This document shows, piece after piece, positions 10,501 through 21,800 of a stretch of DNA of 64,000 nucleotides (positions within the stretch are counted from its first letter, which is position 1; the number at the start of each line of letters is the position of its first letter). Both the position numbers and the translations under genes were made by a program. Under the pieces are notes generated by a model. The model was not told the DNA's origin and searched no databases. It was given only the letters and a program-made list of their open reading frames with translations. This DNA comes from Unio delphinus (lineage: Eukaryota > Mollusca > Bivalvia > Unionida > Unionidae): the NCBI GenBank assembly GCA_029339505.1, contig JAQISU010000081.1:17584001-17648000 (forward strand). Direction: 5' to 3'.

Positions 10501-12119
10501 CTCAAAGTTCCTGTTGTAAGGTTATGGTCTGTGTTGATGCTTGCTTTGGGACACGAGTTTGAATCGACCTTCACTGTTGACGGTTTCGTGCGCCTATTGG
10601 GGATTTCGGTAGCCAGTGCTTGTGGGGGAAGTAGGACCAGATTTGGAAAATTTGCACTCACACAATTAATTTTACTAAATAGACGAGATGCATGATCTGG
10701 TGTCAATGGAAAATATGGGGAATCTGGGGTGAGGATAGGTCTGTTCTGGTTCCTGAATATTTTCATCAGTTGATTGTTTTGCGTAATGGTTCGTAAGTTC
10801 TGTTTCATTGCTATTTCATTATGAGGTGAGGTTGGGTTTGGTTGCCACATGATAAGGGTGTGCTACTACTTGCGATTACGTATCTACTACTGATTTGAAA
10901 TAAAAATACAATACGTTTCCTAATTCGTTTACGACATCCCAGCTTTTATAAATCCTAAAGTGTTTCTATCAACTCAAATTACTATTTAGGTATTTGTTAA
11001 AAGTGGTATACGCCAATATTTAGACATCTAATTGTGAACAACTAAAATAGCGCTGATGACAGTTCTGAAAGGGCGCCAAAAGAAAATTTCAATCCAACTG
11101 TGATTTTTTCAACAGTTCTAACTTAGCTTTTTGTAATTAGAATGAAATTATTATTTTTACCTAGTTAGTTACTAACTTAATGATATTATATTAGATTATA
11201 ATAATTGCATTCCTAAAATATTAATTTAGTAGTACATCAAACAGAGAGGTTTGGGTTTACCCGAAGGTCTAATTGTAATAATATGTATCTTACAAATTGA
11301 AAATTTTGAAATCCCCTTTACAAACGTTCCTACAAAGTCTGAAGGTAGTGTGAACTCCGCTTGGCTCACTGCTGTGCCTCGCCTGCAGGTCGATACAGCA
11401 GGACAGGCTGCATGACGTAACTGTTTGGCTGGCTGCTTATCTTTGTCGCAGGCTAATTCTGCTTGGCGGGTTTCTGCAATCTTTTTGATAGTGAAATGTT
11501 GCCTTTGAATATTTTTCCTGACCTCCAAAACTATAACTTTATGCTTATATGTGGGTACGTCCACTTCTTAGGATTGTCCCGTCCTGAATATGAGGATTAA
11601 TGATGGTGTGATGCGAGTATGATAAAATGATAGACATATATAGCGGAGCGGTATCCAAAATGAATGAATGAATTATGGTTTTAAGTGAAACCGGCCACGA
11701 AGGGTCATTTGTTCACTATTTTACACTACCAATTAATATGGTAGTGATTTAGATTTTCCCGTGAGGAAGGAATGGTGCCACATCTCTACTTGCGTTTATG
11801 CATACATAGTATGCTATTTAATTTGGTCATCATGCCGCACCCCTATAATGGGCTATCGACATGAATGAAAGACCTAGGTGAGTGGGAATAGAACAGCCAC
11901 GCACTCGACCCTATCAACCAATCGGAGGATGCAGAGCTAGAGGTGCAATGGCACCAAATGATGACTAGTGAAAAATGGTTTCCACTTCTAGTCATTTGCT
12001 GGTGTTGGAGTCAGGCAGCGGAGAAGGAGGAAAAGGATCTGTGAACTGGCACTTTGATGTCGTTCGTCTTGCACGCCCTAGCCTTATTAAATCGAGTCCA
12101 GTTGTTGCTAGTGGACACC
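10500..12119. other. intergenic stretch, no gene recognised
   Basis: A 155-codon minus-strand frame (10850-10383) and a 112-codon minus frame (11564-11226) are open but show no recognisable motif, and the first overlaps the LINE tail. Around 11948-12005 there is an imperfect inverted pair ('accaaatgatgactag' and 'ctagtcatttgctggt'). Confidence 0.35.
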
Positions 12120-12855
12120 CTATACCGATATTGTGTAAGATATTTCTATAGATCTGGATAGTCCTGGGAAGGGCTGTTGTTTTGGTTTTAAAAACTCCAG
12201 ATGCACCTTGTTAATTATTACACATCGCAGGTCAAGCACCGCACAAGAGGCATCCACTTCAGCTGTTCTCCCAACTGACTGTTGTTGGGAGCTCAGATGG
12301 AATTTGAGTTTATTCATTACACCATTCCTCAGTTTGAGGGATAGTGAAAACGTATTCCCTCGTTCTTCTATTCCAAACGCTCGGATGATGTGGTTCCTCT
12401 CGTTGTCTCTGCGGGCATCACTCTTGCCACTTCCTCTGCAATTCCTCGTCCCATTTTCAATTTGAGAGACAGTGGGTCCTTGTGGTGGTAGTGGTTCTGG
12501 TACTTGGAGCTGTGGAAGTGTCCTAACCATTGACTTCACTTCACAGCTCTGCCTTCACATATGGTGAGGGAGGATCTTTACATTGTTCTCCTCTTCCTTA
12601 TATTTTCCTTCTCCTCCTCCTCTTCTATCTTAGCAACACACTAATCCGCCAATTTGGCAATGTCTTTTCAAGATTGTTGGAGGTAGCCCTGAAACGGGGC
12701 TGTTTTGTTTGTTCAGAGTTTTTTTGACAATCTCTCTTAACGCCTGGGATTACGTTCCAGTGCAGCTGCAGGTTTTCCTACAGGATATGGCCTGCTTTTG
12801 TGGAAAGAAAATTCCTTGGTTCCTCTCTACAGTACACAAAACCTCTTCCTTACTC

Positions 12856-12886
<31 letters not shown>

Positions 12887-13033
12887 TTCCGAAGTCTGTA
12901 TATCTCTGTCCACTCTTCTTGCTTCGTTTTGATTTATTCTCTTAAAACCTCTTCTGTAAGGTCTTGTGCCTCTATCAGCATTCTGACATTATCTATTTTT
13001 CCGGCTTTCGCATCAGGTTTTGCTGACACGATG
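12120..13033 (-). pseudogene. decayed minus-strand reading frame with coiled-coil and polyglutamine stretch, unrecognised
   Basis: From 13033 downward one frame, broken by single stops, reads TSIYIVSAKPDAKAGKIDNV, then RMLIEAQDLTEEVLRE, a stop, IKTKQEEWTEIYRLRK and a run of nine glutamines (the 'ctgctgttgttg' repeat at 12858-12888 on the plus strand). ENLQLHWNVIPGVKRDCQKN and an arginine/lysine run follow. A 139-codon open frame ends the region (12539-12120). Heptad-like spacing in the first part suggests a coiled coil. The layout recalls an ORF1/gag-like or myb-like transposon protein, but I cannot name it. At least five in-frame stops mark it as dead. Confidence 0.35.
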
Positions 13034-13293
13034 TAAATTGACGTGGACTTAGTTCAGCTTAACTAATTTGAAAATCATATTCACGAGTTGGATGGTCAGA
13101 CCGGAGACCGCGACACATTATGTCTCAAGCGTGGACGCGATACAAAATCATCCCTGCGATTTTTTTTTTTTGGGGGGGGAAGGGACGCTTTAGCTCACCT
13201 AACCCAGGAGAATCGATAGAAGTCAAACAGCACATATCTTTATATACAATTAATTTTTAAAAACAAACGAAAGACAATATTTTTGGCAACATT
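13034..13293. other. intergenic, nothing recognised
   Basis: A short stretch with a T/G homopolymer run at 13160-13178. No coding or repeat signal was seen. Confidence 0.35.
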
Positions 13294-13445
13294 TTTATTA
13301 AACCAACAATGTGTGAGAGCTGCCAGTAGCTTCCCGTAGATCGTTGGTTCTTACCGCCCCCCCCCCCCCCCCGAGTTACCGGTATTTCTTCACTAGTTCG
13401 AGTGGCCGCCATATATCTTGCGTTGAGAAATGGCGTTAAGTTAAT
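13294..13445 (+). mobile_element. SINE-B, 3' part only
   Basis: Shares 'gtgagagc.tgccagtagct', 'tggttctt', 'ggccgccat.tat' and 'gaaa.tggc.ttaa' with the complete copy at 43014-43268. A run of about 15 C (13357-13372) replaces the 'ggggttttcccggg' part. The tRNA-like head is missing. Confidence 0.65.
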
Positions 13446-14008
13446 TTCTAAGCCTACCAACCATCCATATACATATAATGGTCGCGTAATCGCATCATAC
13501 TTGTGTAGTACTCGTGCATGTATTTGTTACATCGACGGAGTTTGTGTCACAGTCCAAAAACGAGTTTATCATTATGCATTATCTTGGTTGTTGTTCTTGG
13601 TAGAAGTCTTCTACCCTACCGAATTATCCTCTGGCATTGACGGCTCGTGGTACATTTGGTAGGTTAGCGCGATGGCTGGTATGCGTGCGGACAAAGTCGT
13701 TGGGGCGGGGTATAAGGCACTGATCTTGATCAGTAACAAATATCCATACTACTGCAGCTATCGGCATACATTTGAGATTTGATCCGGTGCATGGGCGTCC
13801 GTCCTCCGTTTTCACCTTTAAACATGTTTTGGCCCACAATCGTGAAAATTTATGCTGACCACTACGTGTTTCCTCCACCGCCATCCCCCATCTCCTTAAT
13901 AATACTGCCCTGATCAATAATAATGACCGGGAGGTTCTGAATGGCATCGCATCGTGATGTCAAAGAGAGTCTTTTGAGTTGTAGCCAGTTGCCAGCCAGT
14001 GTACTATA
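13446..14008. other. intergenic, nothing recognised
   Basis: A 107-codon minus frame (13947-13624) is open but has no motif I recognise. It abuts the 5' truncation point of LINE copy B. Confidence 0.35.
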
Positions 14009-15547
14009 TTTAAAGTAGAGGCTGCAGTGAAATCGTTGAAAAAAGGGAAGTCAGCAGGAGTAGACAACATCCTTGCAGAACTAGTCCAAGAAGGGGGTGA
14101 AGCCATGATAAGCGCCCCACTAACAATCTGGAACAAGATCAGACAGACAGAGGAATGACCAACACCATGGACTCAGTCACTCATAGTAACTCTCCCGAAA
14201 AAATGCAATTTGCAGCAATGTCAGAACTATCGTACGATCAGTCTTATATGCCACCAAAGCAAAGTCATGCTAAAAATCTTATTTAACAGACTGAAGCCGC
14301 GGGCAGAAGAAATCATAGCTGATAAACAGGCAGGCTTCAGACCAGGGCGAAGCATAACTGAACAGATTTTCAACCTGAGAATACTATGTGAGAAATACCT
14401 CCAGCACCAACAAGACCTTTATCACGTCTTTACAGATTTTAAGAAGGCGTTTGACAGGGTATGGCATGCAGCCCTTTGGTCCACCATGAAGCTGTACAAC
14501 ATCAACGCTAACCTGATCAAAGTCTATGAAAGCCTTTACAGCAAGTCCACCAGCGCAGTATGCTTCAACGATCAAATATGAGATTGGTTTAGGACAACTG
14601 TGGGAATCAGACTGGGCTGCTTGCTTTCACCTACTCTCTTCAACATCTTCCTTGAAAGAATCATGACAGATGCACAGGAAGACCACGAAGGAACTGTCAG
14701 TATTGGAGGCAGAATAATAACGAATCTGCGCTTTGCTGATAACATCGATGGCATTGCAGAAAATGAGGATGAGCTAGCTCAGTTGGTGAAAAAACTGGAC
14801 TGGACAGCTACTGCTTTTGGTAAGGAAATCAGTGCAGAGAAGACCAAATTGATGACCAACAACACCAGTGGCATCAGCACTGACATCATGATTAGTGGCC
14901 AAAAAACTGGAAACAGTTAATAGATTCAAGTACTTATGAGCCATCGTGGCAGACGAGGGATCGAAACCAGAAATATTGTCCAGGATTGCGCTGGCAATAG
15001 CAGCAATGGCAAGGCTGAAGACAGTTTGGAAAAATAGAAACACCTCAGTCAGCTCAAAAATCAGACTGATGCGCTCCTTGGTTGCATCTGTATTTCTATA
15101 TACATGTGAGCCATGGACCCTCACAGCGGATCTCGAAAGGAGGACACAAGCTATTGAAATGAGATGCTTTTGAAGGTTGCTTGGCATTACATATAGAGAT
15201 CATGTCACGAATGAGGAAGTGGGAAACAGAATTAAGCAAGCCATTGGGCCCTATGAAGAGCTATTGGCCATTGTGAAAAAGCGTAAAATGAAATGGTATG
15301 GACATGTCACACGATCAACAGGGCTTGCTAAGACAATCATGCAAGGTACTGTGCAGGGAGTGCGAAGGAGAAGAAGACAGAGGAAAAGATGGGAGGATAA
15401 CATCTCAGAGTGGACAGGTCTGAAGCTGAGTGACACAGTGAGACTTATCAGACAACAGATTGGAATGGAGGAAGCTGGTTGTCAGGTCATCAGTAGTGCC
15501 CCAACGGTCGGCAAGACTAAGGAATAGATAGATAAATAGATAGATAG
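14009..15547 (+). mobile_element. RTE-like LINE, 5'-truncated broken copy B with short tandem-repeat tail
   Basis: Begins abruptly within the linker (KSLKKGKSAGVDNI) and runs to the protein end. RT boxes visible are ADKQAGFRPGRSITEQIFNL, YHVFTDFKKAFDRVW (motif A), GCLLSPTLFNIFLERI and LRFADNIDGI (motif C). The tail has CEPWTLTADLERR, WYGHVTRSTGLAKTIMQG and GVRRRRRQRKRWEDN, ending at the stop at 15525-15527. Stops interrupt it at about 14157, 14579, 14918 and 15172. The catalytic box reads FADN instead of FADD, so the second catalytic aspartate is lost. The 3' end is a (TAGA/TAAA)n tail at 15526-15547, as in RTE elements. Closely related to copy A at 8602 but a separate insertion. Confidence 0.88.
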
Positions 15548-15767
15548 TACTATATTTGGCACTGGTTTTAATGCTTTTGATTAACCAACAAAATTCGACC
15601 CAATTGATCGCTCTAATATTCCAGGATAAAGGTTACCTATGTAACATGAACACACCTAAATAAACAAAGGTGAACAAATGGTATTGTAAAAAGACTGTAA
15701 ATGCACCCAAGTATGAGTACCATTCTACTGCAAGGTTGTGTTTTTTTTTCCTCTCAAGGATTACAAA
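15548..15767. other. upstream region of the MFSD11 gene
   Basis: 220 bp between the LINE tail and the probable promoter. There is a pyrimidine-rich run (15736-15755) close to the start of the gene and no TATA box at a convincing distance. Confidence 0.35.
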
Positions 15768-15776
15768 TCATGTGAC
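15768..15776 (+). promoter_or_regulatory. E-box/M-box-like site (TCATGTGAC) next to the MFSD11 start
   Basis: TCATGTGAC lies 10 bp before the ATG at 15787. It fits the TCAYGTGA consensus bound by MiT/TFE and USF-type bHLH-ZIP factors in animals. One site in AT-rich DNA can arise by chance, so regulation by such factors is only a hypothesis. Confidence 0.3.
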
Positions 15777-15786
15777 TTGTAACAAA

Positions 15787-15894
15787 ATGGCGGACGACCA
15801 CGGTTGCTGCGATCGAAACTTGTATAATATTATTGTACTTGGCTTTGCATTTATGCTCATATTCACAGCATTTCAAACAGGATCAATGGCAGAG
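15787..15894 (+). CDS. MFSD11: MFSD11 exon 1 (start codon, first membrane helix)
   Basis: Encodes residues 1-36: MADDHGCCDRNLYN, the helix IIVLGFAFMLIFTAFQT, and GSMAE. The donor is GAG/gtagtt and the exon ends on a whole codon. The cysteine pair at residues 7-8 is a possible lipid-modified site (inference). Confidence 0.95.
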
Positions 15895-18800
15895 GTAGTT
15901 ACTTCTGAGTCTGTGGTGATTCTTGTTTTGTTTTTTATTATCCGCTAAATAAATATTGGCATTGTGTGTCTTACGCTTCTGTACGGTTAGTGTACCGCTA
16001 AAGTAGAGGCGTTTCGTCCTAAACAATAATAAAGTATATAAATTTTGGACAGTTTTTATACATGTAACTCATCTTTAGTTATAGTTAACAATACAGCAAG
16101 TTAAATCTTTCAAACAGACGTTCTGTATATTTTCATCACTGAGACATACATTTTGGGAGGCAAAGACTGACATCACTGACTGTCACAGATATGTTTTTAA
16201 TGTTGTATTCCATTGAGTCAGTGAATCAGGTAAAATAACCGTCGTGAAGGTAATTTGTTCTTGCTGTTGTAATGAAATCAATGCAAGCTAAACTTGACCA
16301 TTTTAGCTGGTTTAAGAGAAAAAAATAATATGGTGGTTATTTTACCTGATTCACCCCCAGGCATGGACTCTTTAACTATTTGGATTCTCGAGCTTGTGAG
16401 ATATTTTGCTCCAGTATATGTACACTATCTGAAAGCTGTCAAGAGATAAGACATCACGTCAATTTCATATTGACAAAAATGACTACTTTTAACATAGCTT
16501 TATAAAAAAAATCAGTTATATCGCTATGATGTCTGCAGTGACAGTTTATAGTTATGTCTAGCACTAGGTCATCATGACAGAGACATGTAGCATGATGTCC
16601 CACCCAGTCATATTAACCTAACACCAGGGTGACCAGGCCAACTAGTCCTAACACTAATATCTGAATGATGAACTCCAAGACTCGGCTGAGAACCAGTAAC
16701 CACCCACATCTAATGCTGGCATACTAACCACAAGGCCACTATAGTAGTCACTCTAGTTATATATTTCTTTAGAAGACTTCTTATGATGTATAGTTAGTCA
16801 TAATACAAAATTATGCTGATCTGACTTTTCACTAATACCATCACAGCTATCAACGTAAAAATACATCTTTTGTTGCTGGAAAGTCCAATCAGTATTGGGT
16901 TTTCACCAGAAGACATATTATGATGTTTAGTTGGTAGTGAATGAAAAATGGGGCTGAGCTTACAACCAGTATGGGCACCATGACGGCCTTCTTCAAAGTC
17001 TTGTTATTGCTACTCCACCTAAATGGAAAATCATGTCAGCATGAGCTTTTCACCAGAATGATTATTCCCCTGAATGAAAATGGTGCAGATCTGACCTCAG
17101 ATATGGCTGCCACAGGACATTCTGAAAATGATAACCACATGATGTCTTCATCAAAAGTCTTTGAATGATGTCTAGCTTGTCCTATATGAAAATGCAGCTG
17201 ATCATAATCCACAGTGGCTAATGTGACAATTTACAAGAATATCACAGATGATTTCAGCATTTGTAATGACGTCACTAAATGTTGAATTTTCATACCCATG
17301 TGGCTATTCTGTTTTGAAATGGCTTTGCATGTGTATATTTGGTTGCTTGGTATGCTAGCACAAAGCTGGCTCCCTCATACTACAGTCAACTCCACTTAAC
17401 TGTACATCGGTTAAATGCACACTCCGGATAACTGCAAGTAGTCACGTCGGTCCCGTTTTTTCCCAATGCTTTTCAATGGGAACAAACTTCGGATAACTGC
17501 ACTTCGCTTAAATGCACACTCCGGATAATAGCACAATAAATTTCTGCCCGTGGCACGTTATTTATTACAATTTTACTCGGTTAACTGCACAATGTATAGT
17601 GATGCTCAGTTATTGCCAGTCCAGTGCTGTAGCACTTCAAATAAGCAGACAAATAAGCCGGTAAATGCGACTTTGTAAATGATTGACATGTAAAGGACGC
17701 CTTATGTGGTATATACATGTATATCCATGCCCACTAGAGAGCAATAGCATGGGAAAAATCATAGTACATGTACAGCATGAGAAACATTCCTCTCAACCGT
17801 TCGGGTTTGAATGATTTCAAACCAACAAATGGATGGTTGGAAAGATTGAAAATGCACAACGGAATTCAATTTAAACGACAACACTGCAAAAAAAACAGGA
17901 TGCAGACGACTTTGGAGGTGAACACTTTTTTTTGCGGGAGATGACCCATCAATGTCTGACATCAGTTTTTGAATAACTAGCAATCTATAGAATTTCTTGA
18001 AATTCGCTATAATTCCTTGATCCATTGGTTGAATCAGTGAAGTTGTGTTCGGAGGAAGGAAAACAAGCTTAACATTGAAGTAAAAGTTGAAAGAGTGGAT
18101 TCTAATCATTGTTTATATTTATTCTTCACATATATTCATGCCGTGCTGATTTAAAGCTGTACTGTACCGTACTTCGGTTAACTGCACACTCCGGTTAACT
18201 GCAGTCTCGTGATGGGCCCGAGGGTGTGCAGTTAACCAAAGTCCACTGTAATTAGAAGTTTAAATTGTTTAAGTTTAAAATTATTAAAATTTAAATATAG
18301 CAACAAAAAAAAGTTACAATAGAATTTTTATTGGAATGGGGCCAACATATAGATATCAGTATCACTTTTGTCTGCATGACATTTAATGCGTCTGCTACAG
18401 ACTGCTAACATCTTTAGTTGAGTACCATATTTTCCAGCCTATATGTCAATTAGGAGTACAAGTTAAATTCACCACTTTATAAATTTTCCATACTTTGTCC
18501 ATATATAAGTCGATTCGGAGTATAAGACAAGGCCAGGTCAATATCTTGGCTTCGTATTTTACACTAGTGATGGTATCATTGTATAATATTCCATATTACT
18601 GGCAATCGTGAAATTGCATTAACAATGCTAACATGCTTGTGATTTTGCTTCTGAACAAATCACTGCTATATTCTGTTATCAATTAACACAGCTGAATAAA
18701 TAATCCATGCTTGTTTTATTATAATTGAAAGCACATCCATGTTGTAGTTCATTTTATTACCTGTAGTTACTAACGTAACTTATATAAACTTTCAATGACA

Positions 18801-21800
18801 CAATCCATATATAAGTCGATTTGGAATATAAGACGAAGACCTGACTTTCAAGTAAAAAAGTATCGATTTATAGGCCGGAAAATATGGTAATGTAAATGTT
18901 GATCACTCTCAAGTTTTACAGAGTGCCTAGGAATTTACTATTTTTATTGCAGAAAAGTGTCCTAGATAGTGCTCAGCATGATAGCAATGGTACTTTCAGT
19001 GGGGATGGCTACATAAGGTAGGATCTGATGCTTCATTTTTATCTTAGACTCATCATTTTTTAAACTTTATTATCCCCATGATTTGACATCAGGGATATTG
19101 CTGTACACATGTCCACCATCCCATCAGTGTTTTCTTCAGTTTTCAAAGAATGGGACCTTTAGTACATAACATTTATCAGGTCCTTCTTACTTTCACGGTT
19201 CCATGTTTATTATTTTATCGTTTCCTATGAATATTACTTTCTCCTAACAGCATCACAGTTTCAAATATTCATATAAAATACCTTTTGAAAGCATTAGTTT
19301 TATCATAATTTCTTGTATTTTCAATTATTGTGAAATTTTCTCTCGTTATTTATTGAGTACAGGAATGCATGCATATAGGAATTTAGATAATTTGATGACT
19401 GCAGATAACTCCATTATGAGTTGTTTCTTTCAGTTTGCTGCATAGTTGGAAAGAAATTAAATCTTTTTTTTAATTTTATCATTTCTATCCAGCTTTTCTA
19501 TTTTGGATTACATGTATTAAGATGTTTCAGTGGCAGAGTTATATCACCCAGTATTGTTATTGGATACAGAACAAATGCCACAATAAAGTCATTATCATTA
19601 ATTTTAGTTCAATCATTTCTTACAGTTATTAAATAAATACCATATATACTTGCATATAAGCCCATTTACATTTGAGCAGGTCCCCAAACTGAATAGTTAA
19701 AACTTCAAAAAGTGCATGACCTGTGCGTGAGCCAATACAAATGTCCAGGCATATTGAAACGTCATGTTAATGATTGGAAAAATTGAAAAAATGACAACAA
19801 TGTCTTGAAAAAAAGTCTTATTTTTTTTTGTTTTTACAACCATTTTGGTCAGACACTGATAACATGACTGCTCTTTTGCATTTGGGAAAAATTTTAGCAT
19901 TTTAGCAACACAGATTTGGATCTCTTCTGGAGTTACTGTTAGATCTGAAAAGTTTTATTATTCGTCTGGAAAAGGTTTGGAAAAGTCAGGAATATGTTTT
20001 AAAATATGAGGTAAGCTTCTAAGTACAAGAGTTCCTGGGGGTTCAGGTTGAGTGTGTAATTCCATCTTTGGCAATCTGCATTAACAATATATACTGGTAA
20101 TCAACCAGAAACTTAAAAATTTGTAAGTGTAGACCATGTTCAGTGGATACACCAACCTTCCTTCTTCCAGTCTTTTATTTATTATGTGAATATATTTAAT
20201 GGCAGTACTTGAATTTTATATAAATTCCTTAGTTATTATCACCTTCACTGACATAAGTATTTCATGTGAGAAAGTCCTTATTTTTTTAATCCCATATGCC
20301 TGTCAAAACATGAGATAGTCTGTATCATTGAGAGTAATAATCAGTATGCTTGGTGACTAAGATGAAATACTTACTATCACACAGAATAGTGACTTGCAAA
20401 CAAACTAGATGGTGGTGGTTTTCTTAACATTTATTTATACATTTCCCATATCTGCATGCATTCTTTTGAATATTGCTGATCTAGAACAGACATGGGATCA
20501 TGCAGGAAAAAAACATGTCTGCCACCCAGTCTTTTCCTTAAAGACATTTCACTTGTATTTTTAATATGGCAACTATGGTAAGAATTCGTTTAATTTTGAC
20601 TTTTTTTGCCAAGAGTTCTCACAGATGAAGTCTATCATCAGATCTTATAAAATTTAAATTAAAATGACATTTTGAACTATTTTTAACAAAACAGTTACAG
20701 TTACATTGACAGTTACAACATGAAGATAAATTTTTAAGTTTACAACACTGAAGTCTTAGGTCCCTTTAAAGAAATGGGGTATTTGCACTGGCAAGCACTA
20801 ATGCTTTCTATACCCCAACAGATCTTTACTGTTCATGTCTTACATTGATAATTCCTTGCCTCTTAAATGATTCTCCCATTGGATCAGTAATTCAACTTTC
20901 AAACACAGATCAAATTAAAAAATTTATTTAAAAAAATACTATTTCTCAGTTTCAATCAGCAGTGTTCCAGTTAATCAATTTATACAGTCTGTTGCAGCTA
21001 AAAATCAAATAATTGGTCACAATATTTGGAAATATACTAAATTTCAACTAATACAACTTTTGGTATTTTTCCTTCATAAGTTAGGTTTAGTTTTGACCTT
21101 CAAAATTGGTCCTCATGCAAAGACCTATTATGAGAGACCACCTGTCTAACAGAGACTGGTTTTTTTTATAGCAGAAGTTGTGATCTGTCAAGACAGTTTT
21201 ACTGTTATACCTGGCTTTCTAATAATAATATGATAAATCTGTTTTTAAAAAAATATATTCAATACATAATAAATGTCAGGTCCAACTGCAAACCACATAT
21301 ACTTTGATCTGCGGGTGTATAATGCTCTAGTATAACATGGTCTGTGTTCTACTGATTACTCCTTAAAAGCTGCATGGACCCTGATCTGCTGATGTAATAT
21401 GCAGTGGCAGATCTACGTTACTGCAGCTTGCAGTAGGATCCAACTTATAATGAAGTATATACAACAGGCTATGCTACTAAACTAGGCATACCTTGTTGGT
21501 ACTTCTGGGCATTTGATCAAAGAATGAAAGAACTCTTTAAGAAAGTTTAATTTATATTGGATAAGGCCTTTACATGTCAGAAAACGTTTTATGGCTGTGT
21601 TTTTTTCCTTTTGCAGTCTGAGCATTATCTACATTGTGTTTTCTGTATCAAATTTTGGAGCTCCATCATGTGTGGCCTTAATTGGTCCAAAGTTCTCCAT
21701 GATAGTTGGAAGTATAATGTATTTGTAAGTATTAGCACATAGAATGTATACCTGCTCACTTAGTTTTAAGTTTCCTCATTATTTATACTGTATTTCAGAA

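Noticed and set aside
10363..10850. Open frames on both strands after LINE copy A
   Set aside because: Overlap the LINE tail; no recognisable domain on either strand.
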